Source of the DNA: an uncultured Acidobacteriota bacterium
GTDB taxonomy: Bacteria > Acidobacteriota > Terriglobia > Bryobacterales > Bryobacteraceae
Direction of reading: 5' to 3'
DNA length: 64,000 nucleotides
Assembly: GCA_902825945.1 (NCBI GenBank)
Contig: CADECY010000024.1
Coordinates: 18,978-82,977, forward strand
Shown piece by piece: positions 1-8,955 of this stretch. A model generated the notes under the pieces. It was not told the origin of the DNA and made no database searches. It saw only the letters and a list, made by a program, of their open reading frames with translations. The position numbers were made by a program, and so were the translations under genes. Positions within the stretch are counted from its first letter, which is position 1, and every line of letters starts with the position of its first letter.

Positions 1-1140
1 GTTCACCGTGGCTGGCCACTTGGAGGAGTCGAGCGTGCGGCGTGCGTAGATCGCGGTGTGAAGCGGGTCATTCGCCTCGGCCGGAGGCTGGGCCAGAATA
101 CTCTTGGCGCGCTGGAGCGTTTCGGGCGAAGGCTTGCGCATGTTCAGGGTCAGGTCCGCGGCCGCGGCTTTCAGCGGGACCCAATCACGATGCTGGATCG
201 TCTTCCGCACGCGGACCACCTCTTGCGCGACGTCGTTCGCGACGAGCTTGATCTTCTCGTAGGGCTTGTAGCGCGGACCCGGCTCGGTGGCTCCGTAGTT
301 GTTGTTGTTGACGTCGCCGCACGGGCCGTTCGCCAGGATTCCAACGAAGGGCCTTTCCTGATGATCAGCTCCGAGCAGTTGCTGGATTCGATCGGCGAAG
401 GCACCGAAGTAGTCGGCGGAAATCTTGTTCGGCCCAACGCCGACTACGTAGTGGAGCCAGTAGTTGGCGAGCAGTGCGATCGGGCGCCCGTCCACCGATT
501 CGACCGAGAGGAAATAGACTTGCGGATTCACGGGTCCGGCGGGGCGCAGCAGTTCGTTCTTGTAGCGGCCCGGATTCATCACCGCGGTATCCTCGCCGCC
601 GAACGGGTTCGGCGCCTTCTTGCCGTTCTTGAGCAGCCAGCGCCGGTTGAATACGTGCTGTGGGACTTGGCCCGTGCCCCAGCCGATGCGCGCCGGTTCG
701 AGATTGTTCACCGCGCGCCGCACTCCGTCGGCGATGCGGCGGATCAGGAACTTCTGATAGTCGTCGAACGGCGCACCGAGCACCATTGGATTTTCGCCGC
801 GAGCGCTCGACGCCGAGTGTGTGTGCGTCGCCGACATCATCATGTTCGACGCGGGAATCCCGGTGGCGGCCTCGATCAGGCGCTTGGCCTCGTCATAGAC
901 CTCGCGGTTCACCGAAACGCTGTCGACCACGACGAAGACGAGCTTCGACGATCCGTCATCGAGCACCAGACAGCGTGCGTGGAGATCGTCATGGATGTGA
1001 TGGGCGGGCGGCGCGCTCCATCCGCCGACGATTCCGGAACCGAGCGGGGGTGTGATGTTGCTGGTGGCGGCTCCGGCGCGGAAGGTCTGGGCGAGGGCGA
1101 AGGTGGCAAGGAGAGCTCCGGCGAGCAGGATGCGGATCAT
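1..1140 (-). CDS. Neutral ceramidase-like secreted protein (C-terminus beyond window)
   Basis: The reading frame is open from ATG at 1140 to the window edge (380 codons), so the C-terminus is missing. Residues 1-18 form a signal peptide (hydrophobic run ending in ALAQ), then GAATSNITPPLG, typical of the start of neutral/alkaline non-lysosomal ceramidase N-terminal domains. A His-rich motif (SATHTHSAS) and the later LANGPCGDVNNN resemble the metal-site and Asn-rich loops of that family. Known members cleave ceramide amide bonds; many bacterial homologues in Acidobacteria and Planctomycetes have no assigned substrate. It lies 34 nt downstream of the small membrane protein gene on the same strand and may be co-transcribed. 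Family assignment is fairly firm, the actual substrate unknown. Confidence 0.7.
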   Translation of the reverse strand, partial: MIRILLAGALLATFALAQTFRAGAATSNITPPLGSGIVGGWSAPPAHHIHDDLHARCLVLDDGSSKLVFVVVDSVSVNREVYDEAKRLIEAATGIPASNMMMSATHTHSASSARGENPMVLGAPFDDYQKFLIRRIADGVRRAVNNLEPARIGWGTGQVPQHVFNRRWLLKNGKKAPNPFGGEDTAVMNPGRYKNELLRPAGPVNPQVYFLSVESVDGRPIALLANYWLHYVVGVGPNKISADYFGAFADRIQQLLGADHQERPFVGILANGPCGDVNNNNYGATEPGPRYKPYEKIKLVANDVAQEVVRVRKTIQHRDWVPLKAAAADLTLNMRKPSPETLQRAKSILAQPPAEANDPLHTAIYARRTLDSSKWPATVN

Positions 1141-1174
1141 GATCGGAATCTATCACAGGTCCGGTGGGGCCGGG

Positions 1175-1708
1175 TCAGAAAACATCAGGGAGGCGATAGC
1201 GGCAGTCTTTCCGGATGAACTCCGGAAGGAGCGGCGTGAGCCACGCGGGCAGACGATTCCGTGGCTGGAAACTCGCGGCGATTGCCTGGATCGCGGAGAG
1301 TCCTTCGCGGCTCTCGCGTGCGAGGTAGAAGCGCGCGCAACCGTTGTCGGGAAACCATGCGCCCTCGCCCGATCGCGACACGCGTACCCGGCTGCCGTCG
1401 CGTGGCGATTCGGTGAACCGGCCGATACCGCCGTGTTCACCAGCCAACTCGCCGATATCGTAACCGATCACGACGCGGCCATCGCGCGAGATGATCTCGC
1501 CCACGAGGGTGTCACATCCTTGAAGCCGCTGGTGCGTGAACCCGGGTGGCAGCCGGACAGATGCCGGACCCCAGTCGAACAGGCCAGTCTCCGGGGCCCA
1601 TCGAACAGCGAGATCGAAGTCCCGCTGTTGACGCCAACGCTTGATTCCGATCCCAGCGGTGACCGTAAGGGCCGCGATGGTGAGGACTGCCAGAACAACG
1701 CACCGCAT
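1175..1708 (-). CDS. Hypothetical single-pass membrane protein
   Basis: This 177-residue protein begins with a hydrophobic segment (residues 3-20, VVLAVLTIAALTVTAGIGI) followed by positively charged KRWRQQR, giving a probable N-terminal anchor with the rest exported. The remainder is soluble and has two Cys residues late in the chain (DNGCARFY and RKDCRYRL) that could form a disulfide. I recognise no family. It is transcribed divergently from the Oar-like receptor 70 nt away and precedes the ceramidase-like gene. The start is the only ATG near the hydrophobic segment; no strong ribosome binding site is visible. Confidence 0.55.
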   Translation of the reverse strand: MRCVVLAVLTIAALTVTAGIGIKRWRQQRDFDLAVRWAPETGLFDWGPASVRLPPGFTHQRLQGCDTLVGEIISRDGRVVIGYDIGELAGEHGGIGRFTESPRDGSRVRVSRSGEGAWFPDNGCARFYLARESREGLSAIQAIAASFQPRNRLPAWLTPLLPEFIRKDCRYRLPDVF

Positions 1709-1778
1709 GAAATCATCGACACCGCAAGGACCGCGATTGTTTCGCGCCCGCGAAAGTTATAGCGTGAAAGATCTAACC

Positions 1779-4700
1779 ATGTCGAACTGGAAACTCAATA
1801 TCGCCTTGGCCGCGATCCTCGGCATGCGCGTGTTCGCGCAGACCACCTCAACGGAAATCCTCGGACGCGTTTCCGACGCGACGGGCGCGGTAGTGCCGGG
1901 AGCGCAGGTGAAGCTAAGGCGGGTGGCGACGGGTGAGGTCCGCGAGACCACGACATCGGCCACCGGCGATTATTCGTTCCCGCTGATCGAGATCGGCGAC
2001 TACACGGTGACGACACAGGCCGCCGGATTCAAGACGCAGGAGAAACGCGGAATCACCGTGCAGATCCAGCAGAAGGCGCGCATCGATTTCGAACTCGCGG
2101 TGGGAGAGACGAGCGAGAAGGTGGAGGTGACGGCGGCGGCCGTTCAGCTTCGTACCGATGACGCGGCGGTGGGGCAGGTGATCGACAACAGGCGCGTGGT
2201 GGAGCTTCCGCTCAACGGCCGAAACATCGCCACGCTCGCGGTACTGACTCCGGGCGTCCAGTTCGGGCGGAGGCAGGGCTTCGATGGAACGGGCGGAAGT
2301 CCGATCCCCGGAAGAATGGTCTCGGTGAGCGCGAACGGACAGCGCGACATCAATCAGCAGGTCACGATCGACGGCGTGACCGCGATGGGATCGCAGGTGA
2401 ACGTGATGGTGTTCACGCCTTCGGTGGACGCGATCGAAGAGTTCAAGGTGCAGACGAGTTCCTACTCGGCCGAGTATGGACAGAACAGCGGCGCGCACGT
2501 GCAGATTTCGCTCAAGGCCGGCACGAATCAGCTCCGCGGCACACTCTACGAATTCCTGCGCAATGACAAGCTCGCCGCGGAGGACTACTTCCTGAACTTC
2601 GGACTGCCGGCCGGGACCGAGCGCCGAACCAAGAATGCGCTCCGCCGGAACCAGTTCGGCGCCTTTGTCAGCGGGCCCGTGGTTCTGCCGAAGCTATACG
2701 ACGGGCGCAACCGCACGTTCTGGAGCTTCAACTACGAGGGGTTGCGGGAAACGCTCGAAGTGACGCGAGAGGCATTCTGGTTTCCCGAGGCGTTCCGGCG
2801 CGGGGACTTCTCCGCCCTGCTCACGCCACTGGTGCGGAATGGCGTGCCGGTCCGCGCGCCGATCGTGATTCACGATCCCGTGACGGGCGAGCCGTTTCGA
2901 GATGCCACGGGCCGCATCACGAACATCATTCCACCGAGCCGGATCCACAAGCCCGCGCAGGATTTCATCAACCGGTTCCAGCCGCTGCCCGCGTTTCAAC
3001 CCGAAGATATCCTCGACGTGAACGTCAAGGCCGCGGTGCCCAACATCACGCGATCGAACCAGAGCTTCTTCCGGGTGGACCACAACTTCTCGCCGCGCGA
3101 TCGCGTTTTTGTCCGCTACATCCGCGACACGATGCAATACAACTCGCTCGACTTGAATCCCAACTTTCCGCTGTTCAACGGCGCCTCGCCGGGCAACTGG
3201 GCGTTCCAGCACATCCACATCTTCACGCCGCGCGTGCTGAACGAGTTCCGCTATGGCTGGAATGGGGCCGACGCGAACACGTCGAGTCCGCGAACCGCCA
3301 CCGATTTCAATCTCGATTCGCTCGGTATCGGCAAATTCCGCGTGGCCACGGATGGCAATCGCGAGTTGAAGGGGCGCGAGACCGGGATTCCCGATACGAT
3401 CATCGCGGGCGATCGCGACAAGAGCATGCCGAGCCTCGGGATCAATCGCACGCACCAGTTCGCGAACAATCTGAGCATTATCCGGAGCGCCCACACGATC
3501 AAGACGGGATTCGAGGTGCGGCGCCTGTTTCTCGAACTCGGCTCGTCGAACAATCCGCGCGGTTCGATCGGATGCTGCCTCGCCGGATACAACCTCGCGG
3601 GCTGGCTGCTCGGATACCCGAGCACGTCGATGACCGCCGAGGGGCTCGGATTTTCGATCGCGAATCAGCAACGCTGGAGCGCCTACGCGCTCGACGAGTG
3701 GAAAGTCTCGCGCCGGTTGAGCGCGAACATCGGCATGCGCTGGGACTACTTTTCAGTTCCAGTGGATGAAGCGGGCGGGTGGCGGACGTTGCGGCTCGAT
3801 GTCCTCACCCGCGCATCCAACGGAACGAACCTTCCGACTCTTGTTCCGGAGCCGCGCACCGCGAACTACAAGCTCCACAACGGCGACAATCGCTACTTCA
3901 TGCCGCGCGCGGGGCTCGCGTTTCGCGCGACCGACAAGCTGGTGTTCCGCTCGGGCTTCGGCTGGTTCGCCAATGCGAACATGCTGAACAACTACAACAT
4001 CCTCAGCCGGAATCCACCCGGCGGCGGCACGTTCAGCTTCAACGCGATCACCGATGCGGCGCAGGTGATTCCCTACTCCTACGCCGGCCGCACCTACAAC
4101 ATCCAAACACGCCGCCTGCGCGCCGGGCAACCGGTCATCACGCTGGACCATCTGTTCCCAACCGGCACCGGCCCAGCGGCGGCGGGCCGCACCAACCTGA
4201 TTCTGATTCCGCCCGACAATCGCAACACCAACCACGTGCAGTGGAGCTTCGACGTGCAGCGGGCGTTGCCCGGGCAATTGTTCCTGACGGTTGGATATGT
4301 GGGCAGCAAGACCAGCCACATGGACAACACGGTGGATAACTTCAATAATCCGGACCCGTCGCCCGACACCGATATCAACGCGCGCCGGCCGTGGCAAGCG
4401 TACGTCGATCTGGGCACGAGCACCTCGCCACAGCCGCTGGGTAGCGTCCGCTACCTCGACAGCTATTCGAACGCTTCCTATCACGGCTTGCAGGTGCAGG
4501 CCGAGAAGCGCTATTCGCATGGACTCGCGTTCGGGCTTTCCTACACCTACAGCAAGGCGCTCGGCGAAGGCTACGGCCGCAACGATGGCGGCGTTTGGCA
4601 AAATCCGCGCGACCGCCGCGCCGATCGCGGACGCTTCCCCTTCGACGTCACCCAGAACGCGGTGATTCACTATGTGTGGGAGATTCCGGTGGCCAAGTCG

Positions 4701-5216
4701 ATGAAAGGTGTCGGCGGCGCGATTCTCAGCGGATGGCAGACCAATGGAATCCTCACGCTTCGCACCGGCTTTCCGTTCGCGCTCGCCGGCGGCAATCTGA
4801 ACACGGGCAGCGCTTCGAGGCCCGATCGCGTGACCGATGGGCGTCTCGACGATCCCAGTCGCCAGCGCTGGTACGACACTGCCGCCTTCCGCCGCGTGGA
4901 TTGCAACATCCCGAACCGCCGCGATCTGTGCCACTATGGCAGCTCGGGTCCGGGCGTGCTGAACGCGCCCGGCGCGCGCGAGTTCGATCTCTCGATGTAC
5001 AAGAACTGGAAGGTCGCGCCTCTGGGCGACGCTGGGCGCCTCCAATTCCGCGCGGAACTATTCAATGCATTCAACACACCGCAGTTCGGGCAACCCGGCG
5101 GGATCTCGTTCACCTCGCTCGATTCGATCATCCCGGATGGTCCGCGCGATGGCGAGGTGCGATCGCTGCGATTGCCGATGCGTGTGATACAGTTCGGCCT
5201 GAAACTCTATTTCTGA
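1779..5216 (+). CDS. Oar-like TonB-dependent receptor
   Basis: Predicted outer-membrane protein of 1145 residues. The chosen ATG gives a clean signal peptide (MSNWKLNIALAAILG...VFAQ). Residues about 20-110 are a carboxypeptidase-regulatory-like beta-sandwich (ILGRVSDATGAVVPGAQV), then a plug domain (VVELPLNGRNIATL; QVTIDGVTAMG) and a long barrel, ending in an aromatic C-terminal residue (QFGLKLYF). This architecture is that of the Myxococcus Oar-like receptors heavily expanded in Solibacter-type acidobacteria, usually thought to import large glycans or peptides with TonB-ExbBD; the ligand cannot be read from sequence. The stop TGA overlaps the ATG of the following acetyltransferase by one base. 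A longer upstream extension lacks signal-peptide character and is rejected. Confidence 0.9.
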   Translation: MSNWKLNIALAAILGMRVFAQTTSTEILGRVSDATGAVVPGAQVKLRRVATGEVRETTTSATGDYSFPLIEIGDYTVTTQAAGFKTQEKRGITVQIQQKARIDFELAVGETSEKVEVTAAAVQLRTDDAAVGQVIDNRRVVELPLNGRNIATLAVLTPGVQFGRRQGFDGTGGSPIPGRMVSVSANGQRDINQQVTIDGVTAMGSQVNVMVFTPSVDAIEEFKVQTSSYSAEYGQNSGAHVQISLKAGTNQLRGTLYEFLRNDKLAAEDYFLNFGLPAGTERRTKNALRRNQFGAFVSGPVVLPKLYDGRNRTFWSFNYEGLRETLEVTREAFWFPEAFRRGDFSALLTPLVRNGVPVRAPIVIHDPVTGEPFRDATGRITNIIPPSRIHKPAQDFINRFQPLPAFQPEDILDVNVKAAVPNITRSNQSFFRVDHNFSPRDRVFVRYIRDTMQYNSLDLNPNFPLFNGASPGNWAFQHIHIFTPRVLNEFRYGWNGADANTSSPRTATDFNLDSLGIGKFRVATDGNRELKGRETGIPDTIIAGDRDKSMPSLGINRTHQFANNLSIIRSAHTIKTGFEVRRLFLELGSSNNPRGSIGCCLAGYNLAGWLLGYPSTSMTAEGLGFSIANQQRWSAYALDEWKVSRRLSANIGMRWDYFSVPVDEAGGWRTLRLDVLTRASNGTNLPTLVPEPRTANYKLHNGDNRYFMPRAGLAFRATDKLVFRSGFGWFANANMLNNYNILSRNPPGGGTFSFNAITDAAQVIPYSYAGRTYNIQTRRLRAGQPVITLDHLFPTGTGPAAAGRTNLILIPPDNRNTNHVQWSFDVQRALPGQLFLTVGYVGSKTSHMDNTVDNFNNPDPSPDTDINARRPWQAYVDLGTSTSPQPLGSVRYLDSYSNASYHGLQVQAEKRYSHGLAFGLSYTYSKALGEGYGRNDGGVWQNPRDRRADRGRFPFDVTQNAVIHYVWEIPVAKSMKGVGGAILSGWQTNGILTLRTGFPFALAGGNLNTGSASRPDRVTDGRLDDPSRQRWYDTAAFRRVDCNIPNRRDLCHYGSSGPGVLNAPGAREFDLSMYKNWKVAPLGDAGRLQFRAELFNAFNTPQFGQPGGISFTSLDSIIPDGPRDGEVRSLRLPMRVIQFGLKLYF

Positions 5217-5692
5217 TGCTCCGAATCATGCCCGCCACGGAAGTCGACACGCCGTTGCTCGTCGAGTTCATTCACGCGCTCGCGGAGTATGAACGCGCGG
5301 GGCCAGGCGACGTGCAAGTGACCGAGGCCGCGTTGCGCGAATCGATGTTCGGGGAGCGTCCGGCCGCGGAGGCGATCATCGCCTACTACGGCGATGATCC
5401 GGCTGGATTCGCGGTCTTTTTTCACAACTTCTCGACATGGACCGGCAAGCGCGGCATGTATCTCGAGGATCTGTTCGTGAAGCCGGAGTTCCGCGGACAT
5501 GGAATCGGGCGCGCGCTGCTCGAAGCGGTGGCGAAGATCGCGGTGGAGCGCGACTGTCCGCGATATCAGTGGATGGTACTCGATTGGAATCAGCCGGCGA
5601 TCGAGTTCTACCAGCGCCTGGGGGCGCGTCCGCTCGATGAGTGGACCGGCTATCGCGTCACGGGAGAAGCTTTGCGGAAACTGGCGCGCTGA
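5216..5692 (+). CDS. GNAT-family N-acetyltransferase
   Basis: A 158-residue single-domain GNAT protein that would transfer an acetyl group from acetyl-CoA to an amine. The acetyl-CoA pyrophosphate loop is visible as RGHGIGRALLEA (about residues 90-101), preceded by the beta-4 strand MYLEDLFVKPEF and followed by the conserved NQPAIEFYQRLGA. The layout resembles the spermidine/diamine acetyltransferase-like subgroup, but the acceptor is not deducible. Start chosen at the TGATG overlap with the receptor stop, which would couple translation; a second ATG lies four codons further in. A strong hairpin follows the stop. Confidence 0.85.
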   Translation: MLRIMPATEVDTPLLVEFIHALAEYERAGPGDVQVTEAALRESMFGERPAAEAIIAYYGDDPAGFAVFFHNFSTWTGKRGMYLEDLFVKPEFRGHGIGRALLEAVAKIAVERDCPRYQWMVLDWNQPAIEFYQRLGARPLDEWTGYRVTGEALRKLAR

Positions 5693-5721
5693 ACGAGCAC
5701 CGTCGAAGGACGCACGCGGAT

Positions 5722-5757
5722 GCGCCCCGGAGAGCAGGGTCATGCTCTCCAGGGCGC
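5722..5757. terminator. Bidirectional hairpin between convergent genes
   Basis: GCGCCC then GGAGAGC on the left arm pair with GCTCTCC and GGGCGC on the right arm, with one mismatched base on each side and an 8-base loop. It sits between the stops of the acetyltransferase (+) and the repeat protein (-), so it can serve both. There is no long T tract, so intrinsic termination is inferred from position and stem strength. Confidence 0.6.
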
Positions 5758-5762
5758 CCAGG

Positions 5763-8249
5763 TTACTTGAAGTTCGCCGTGACCGACTTGTCCGAGTTCA
5801 TCGTCAAGGTGCAGGTCCGGGAGATTCCCGTGCAGGCACCGGTCCAGCCGAGCCACGGTTCGCCGGCATCAGGCGTAGCCGTCAGGGTGACGGATGTGCC
5901 GCTGACGAAACTGGTTCCGGCGGGATTGGTGGACACGGTCCCCTTCCCTCGTGTCGATAGGTTCAGGCGGAAACTCGTAGTGCTTCCACCACCGCCGCCT
6001 CCAGTACCACCGCCGCCGCTGTAGATGGTGACCGGGGCAGTGACCTGTCCGCCCACCGAACTCCACACCGTGACCGTAGCTGGAGCGGAGGGCAATACGA
6101 TCGAGCCCTGAAAGATTCCGGCCTCGAATTGCAGCGTTCCAAACGCGACGCCATTGGAGCCGTAGGTCAGCGTGGCGTTGGAATACGTGGTGGTCACGTC
6201 GATCTTCAGCATCGAGTCAAGGGGCTTGTAGACCGCGCTGAGGATGGTGATCGGGGGGATCGGGCTGATGGTGACGGTTGCCGTAACCTGGGAGCCGTTG
6301 TAGCTGGCCCGTATCGACACGCCCTTCGAGCCCGTCACCACGGAAGTGGCCGCCGAGAACGTGGCGGATGTGCCGCCCTTCGGAATGAAGATGGATGCTG
6401 GCAACCGGACTGTCGCGCTATCGCCGGTGAACAGAGTGATCGTGGCGCCGTTGATATCGCGAACGAAGTTGTTGAGAACCACCGTGCCGGTGAGCGTCTG
6501 GCCGCCGATGACCGAGGTGGCGGTGATCGAGGAAAGCGCGACCACGGGAGCCGCGCTCAGCGCCACGTTCGTTGTCGCCGTGGCACCATTGAATGCCGCC
6601 GAGACTGAAACCGCCGTTGCCACGGTCACGCCGCCGGTGATCGCGGTGAATGTCGTGCTGGTGTAGCCAGCCGGTACGGTGACAGACGCCGGGAGTTGCA
6701 CGAGCGACGGATTCAAACTGGTGAGCGAGACTGTCGCGCCGCCGGCCTGGGCCGGGATATTGAGCGTGATCGTTCCGACGGTATTAAAGCCGCCCTCCAC
6801 CGGGTTGATAGTGAGCGTGGAGAGTCTCACGACCGGCGTGACCGTCAACTGAGCCACCTTGCTCACCGTGCCGTCGGTGACGTACAGCTTCGAAGTGGCC
6901 GGAACCGTAAGCGTGCTGCCCAAAGCCGTGAGGGGCACGACAGCATTGCTCTGACCCGCCAGAAGGTTGACCGCCGCAGGAGCCGCCAGAACAGCAGGGT
7001 TCGTGCTCAGGAACGACAGCGTGACACCGGTTGCGGGGGCAGGCCCGCCCAAGGCGATGGCCGTCGAGAAGGCGTCGCCGGGCGCGACATTCGCCGGGTT
7101 CAGCACGATCGAGGAAAGAGCCGAAGACGAAGCTTGGCCGGGGGCGAACACGACAGCGATCGAGTCGCCGCCGACGCCCATTCCCTGAATGTAGGTGTTG
7201 TAGGCGTAGCCCACGATGTTGCCCTGCTCATCAATACCCGTGGCGACGGCGTGCGTGTATCCGGACGGCAGAAACTGATTCAGATCGACCACGCTGTTCG
7301 CGGTTCCCGTCCAGGCGAGAGCATGGCGGACCGAGCCCAACGCGCCGGGAATCCCAGTCCAGCCTTCGCCCACCTGACGGTCGCCGAAGATCCCCGTGAT
7401 CTTGGAGTCGGTGTATCCGGCTGGATGGAGGTCAAGTGCGCTGGCCGCGGTTCCGGACCAGAACATCGCATGAGTCCGCCCCTCGACGGCGCGATACGCC
7501 CATCCGCCCTGCTGAACACCATTGGTTGCCAGGGCCTCCGAAGAGTCGTAGCCAGCGGGGTGCAGTTCCACCACGCTGGCGGCGGAACCGTTCCAACGCA
7601 AGGCCTTGCTGCCCGTGTGATAGCCGGAATAATCGCCGTAGGGATAGGCCAGTGTCGAGCCGTAGCCGACCTGCTCGCCACTCCGCGTACCCATGACACG
7701 AGAGAACGTGTAGCCGATGGCCGGGTGGAGATCAATAGCTGTCGAGCTTCCATGCCACAACATGGCGTGAGACATGGTAACGAAGTAGGACTGCTGTTCG
7801 GCAAATCCGCCCTGATCCCCGCCATCGATGCTGGTGCAGTAAGAGAAGTTGAAACCGCTGGGATGCAGGTCCACCGCCGAGGAAGATGAGCCGGACCATT
7901 TCAGGGCGTGGATGCCACCGAGCGATGACCCGCCGTAGCCGCATTGTTCCGTGCCGTCAGTAGAAGTGGCCATCGAGCTGTAATAGCCCGTGGCGGGGTG
8001 GAGATCGATCGCGGTGAGTGCGTTTCCGCTCACCAGGTAGGCGTGGCTATTGCTGCCGCCGCCCACGCGCTTGCCACTGCGTGATCCATTCAATTTTGCC
8101 GCCGTTGCCGCCGGCGGCGTCAGGTCATTGGAGTGGTACTGCGCCATAGCGGGCGCAGCCGCTAGGAGGGCCGCCAGGATCCATCGGGCGGGCGGACAGT
8201 ACCCGCGGGCGTGCCCTCCTATTGCCGAAATCGGCCAACTGATTGCCAT
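5763..8249 (-). CDS. Large secreted repeat protein: HAF-type repeats, Ig-like repeats, InlB-type C-terminal domain
   Basis: An 828-residue exported protein. ATG at 8249 is chosen because it gives an N-terminus ending in a signal peptide (ARWILAALLAAAPAMAQ) and has AAGGAG upstream. After it come six related units of about 45-55 residues, each with an ALxW-GS...LHPxGY core (AIDLHPATGYYSS, AVDLHPSGFNFS, VVELHPAGYDSS and others), resembling extracellular HAF repeats. Next are three or four Ig-like units of about 80 residues (VRLSTLTINPVEGG, PVVALSSITATSVIGG). A glycine linker (GGGGTGGGGGG) leads to a C-terminal InlB B-repeat-like domain (GKGTVSTNPAGTSF...WLGWTGACTG). No catalytic motif is seen; probable surface or matrix protein. 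A stronger signal peptide argues against the longer N-terminal extension. Confidence 0.75.
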   Translation of the reverse strand: MAISWPISAIGGHARGYCPPARWILAALLAAAPAMAQYHSNDLTPPAATAAKLNGSRSGKRVGGGSNSHAYLVSGNALTAIDLHPATGYYSSMATSTDGTEQCGYGGSSLGGIHALKWSGSSSSAVDLHPSGFNFSYCTSIDGGDQGGFAEQQSYFVTMSHAMLWHGSSTAIDLHPAIGYTFSRVMGTRSGEQVGYGSTLAYPYGDYSGYHTGSKALRWNGSAASVVELHPAGYDSSEALATNGVQQGGWAYRAVEGRTHAMFWSGTAASALDLHPAGYTDSKITGIFGDRQVGEGWTGIPGALGSVRHALAWTGTANSVVDLNQFLPSGYTHAVATGIDEQGNIVGYAYNTYIQGMGVGGDSIAVVFAPGQASSSALSSIVLNPANVAPGDAFSTAIALGGPAPATGVTLSFLSTNPAVLAAPAAVNLLAGQSNAVVPLTALGSTLTVPATSKLYVTDGTVSKVAQLTVTPVVRLSTLTINPVEGGFNTVGTITLNIPAQAGGATVSLTSLNPSLVQLPASVTVPAGYTSTTFTAITGGVTVATAVSVSAAFNGATATTNVALSAAPVVALSSITATSVIGGQTLTGTVVLNNFVRDINGATITLFTGDSATVRLPASIFIPKGGTSATFSAATSVVTGSKGVSIRASYNGSQVTATVTISPIPPITILSAVYKPLDSMLKIDVTTTYSNATLTYGSNGVAFGTLQFEAGIFQGSIVLPSAPATVTVWSSVGGQVTAPVTIYSGGGGTGGGGGGSTTSFRLNLSTRGKGTVSTNPAGTSFVSGTSVTLTATPDAGEPWLGWTGACTGISRTCTLTMNSDKSVTANFK

Positions 8250-8626
8250 TCTGTTATCAAGACTCCTTATGTCGTCGAATCGCATTCCGTGCCCCATGCT
8301 GGTCTCGGGAATCGAGGGCAGCAGGGGACTTGATGGTTGAGACAGCACGACGGGGCCGGTGGAACAGAATCGTCGCGGCGAGCGTGCGGCGCAGATGGTG
8401 GGCAGTGCGAACTGACGCGCACACTGCAGCCGAGGCTTGCGAAGATTGGGATCATATTGATTCCATCGGAGTGGAATGGATGAGTGGCAACACTGCGGCC
8501 CGCGGCCTCCGCGCAATCTGGACCGGCAAGGCCCGCCAATTGGACTCGGCCGGTATTTTGTCGGCTACCCCAAAGGAACAACGGGGCGAAATTCTTCGCA
8601 AGGGTTGCCTCGGGAGCCTTTCACCT

Positions 8627-8938
8627 GTGCAAGTCCTACAGTTGGCGAAGCAAGAGGTCGAACTCGGGCACGCCGTCCGTAAATCCAAGTTCAACGACGA
8701 GATGAGGAGGCACCTCAGGCTCGTGGGCGACGAGGTTCGGGAAGCCGTACTCGCGATTCTCGATGAAGTTCCCCGGGAGTCCTACGAACCCCTTCGTACA
8801 TTGGAAGAGCCGCCAGGTTGACCGTTCATCTTCGAATCCGGGTATCTCAACTCGCGAATCTACTTCAAGGTTCAGGTAAAGGGAAGCGCCAGGCGGCCTC
8901 AGGTCCTTCTGTGGTCATGCCATCCACCCAACTATTAG
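8627..8938 (+). pseudogene. MqsR-like toxin interrupted by an in-frame TGA
   Basis: Reading from GTG 8627 (GGAG ten bases upstream) gives a 103-codon frame with one internal TGA at 8819-8821 (codon 65). The piece before it (LSPVQVLQLAKQEV...LDEVPRESYEPLRT) and the piece after it (PFIFESGYLNSRIYFKVQVKG...LLWSCHPP) together match the layout of MqsR ribonuclease toxins, whose usual length is about 98 residues: an N-terminal LSxVKxL helix, the DFYKSMT-like stretch, then the strand pair VYLKITV...LIVSFK. The gene lies just before an MqsA-like antitoxin. The stop most simply means inactivation; recoding cannot be excluded. In-frame codons extend upstream to ATG 8480 but that part does not resemble the toxin. 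Similarity judged by eye. Confidence 0.55.
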
Positions 8939-8955
8939 AACTCAGGACAGGTCTT

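Noticed and set aside
58..1218. Long + strand open frame opposite the ceramidase-like gene
   Set aside because: Arg/Val-rich antisense frame of a high-GC gene; the minus strand encodes a clear signal peptide and family motifs.
8480..8626. Longer N-terminus for the MqsR-like toxin from ATG 8480
   Set aside because: The extra 49 codons do not resemble the toxin family; GTG 8627 gives the family length.
8819..8821. TGA as a selenocysteine codon
   Set aside because: No obvious SECIS-like hairpin after it, and MqsR toxins are not selenoproteins; nonsense mutation is simpler.
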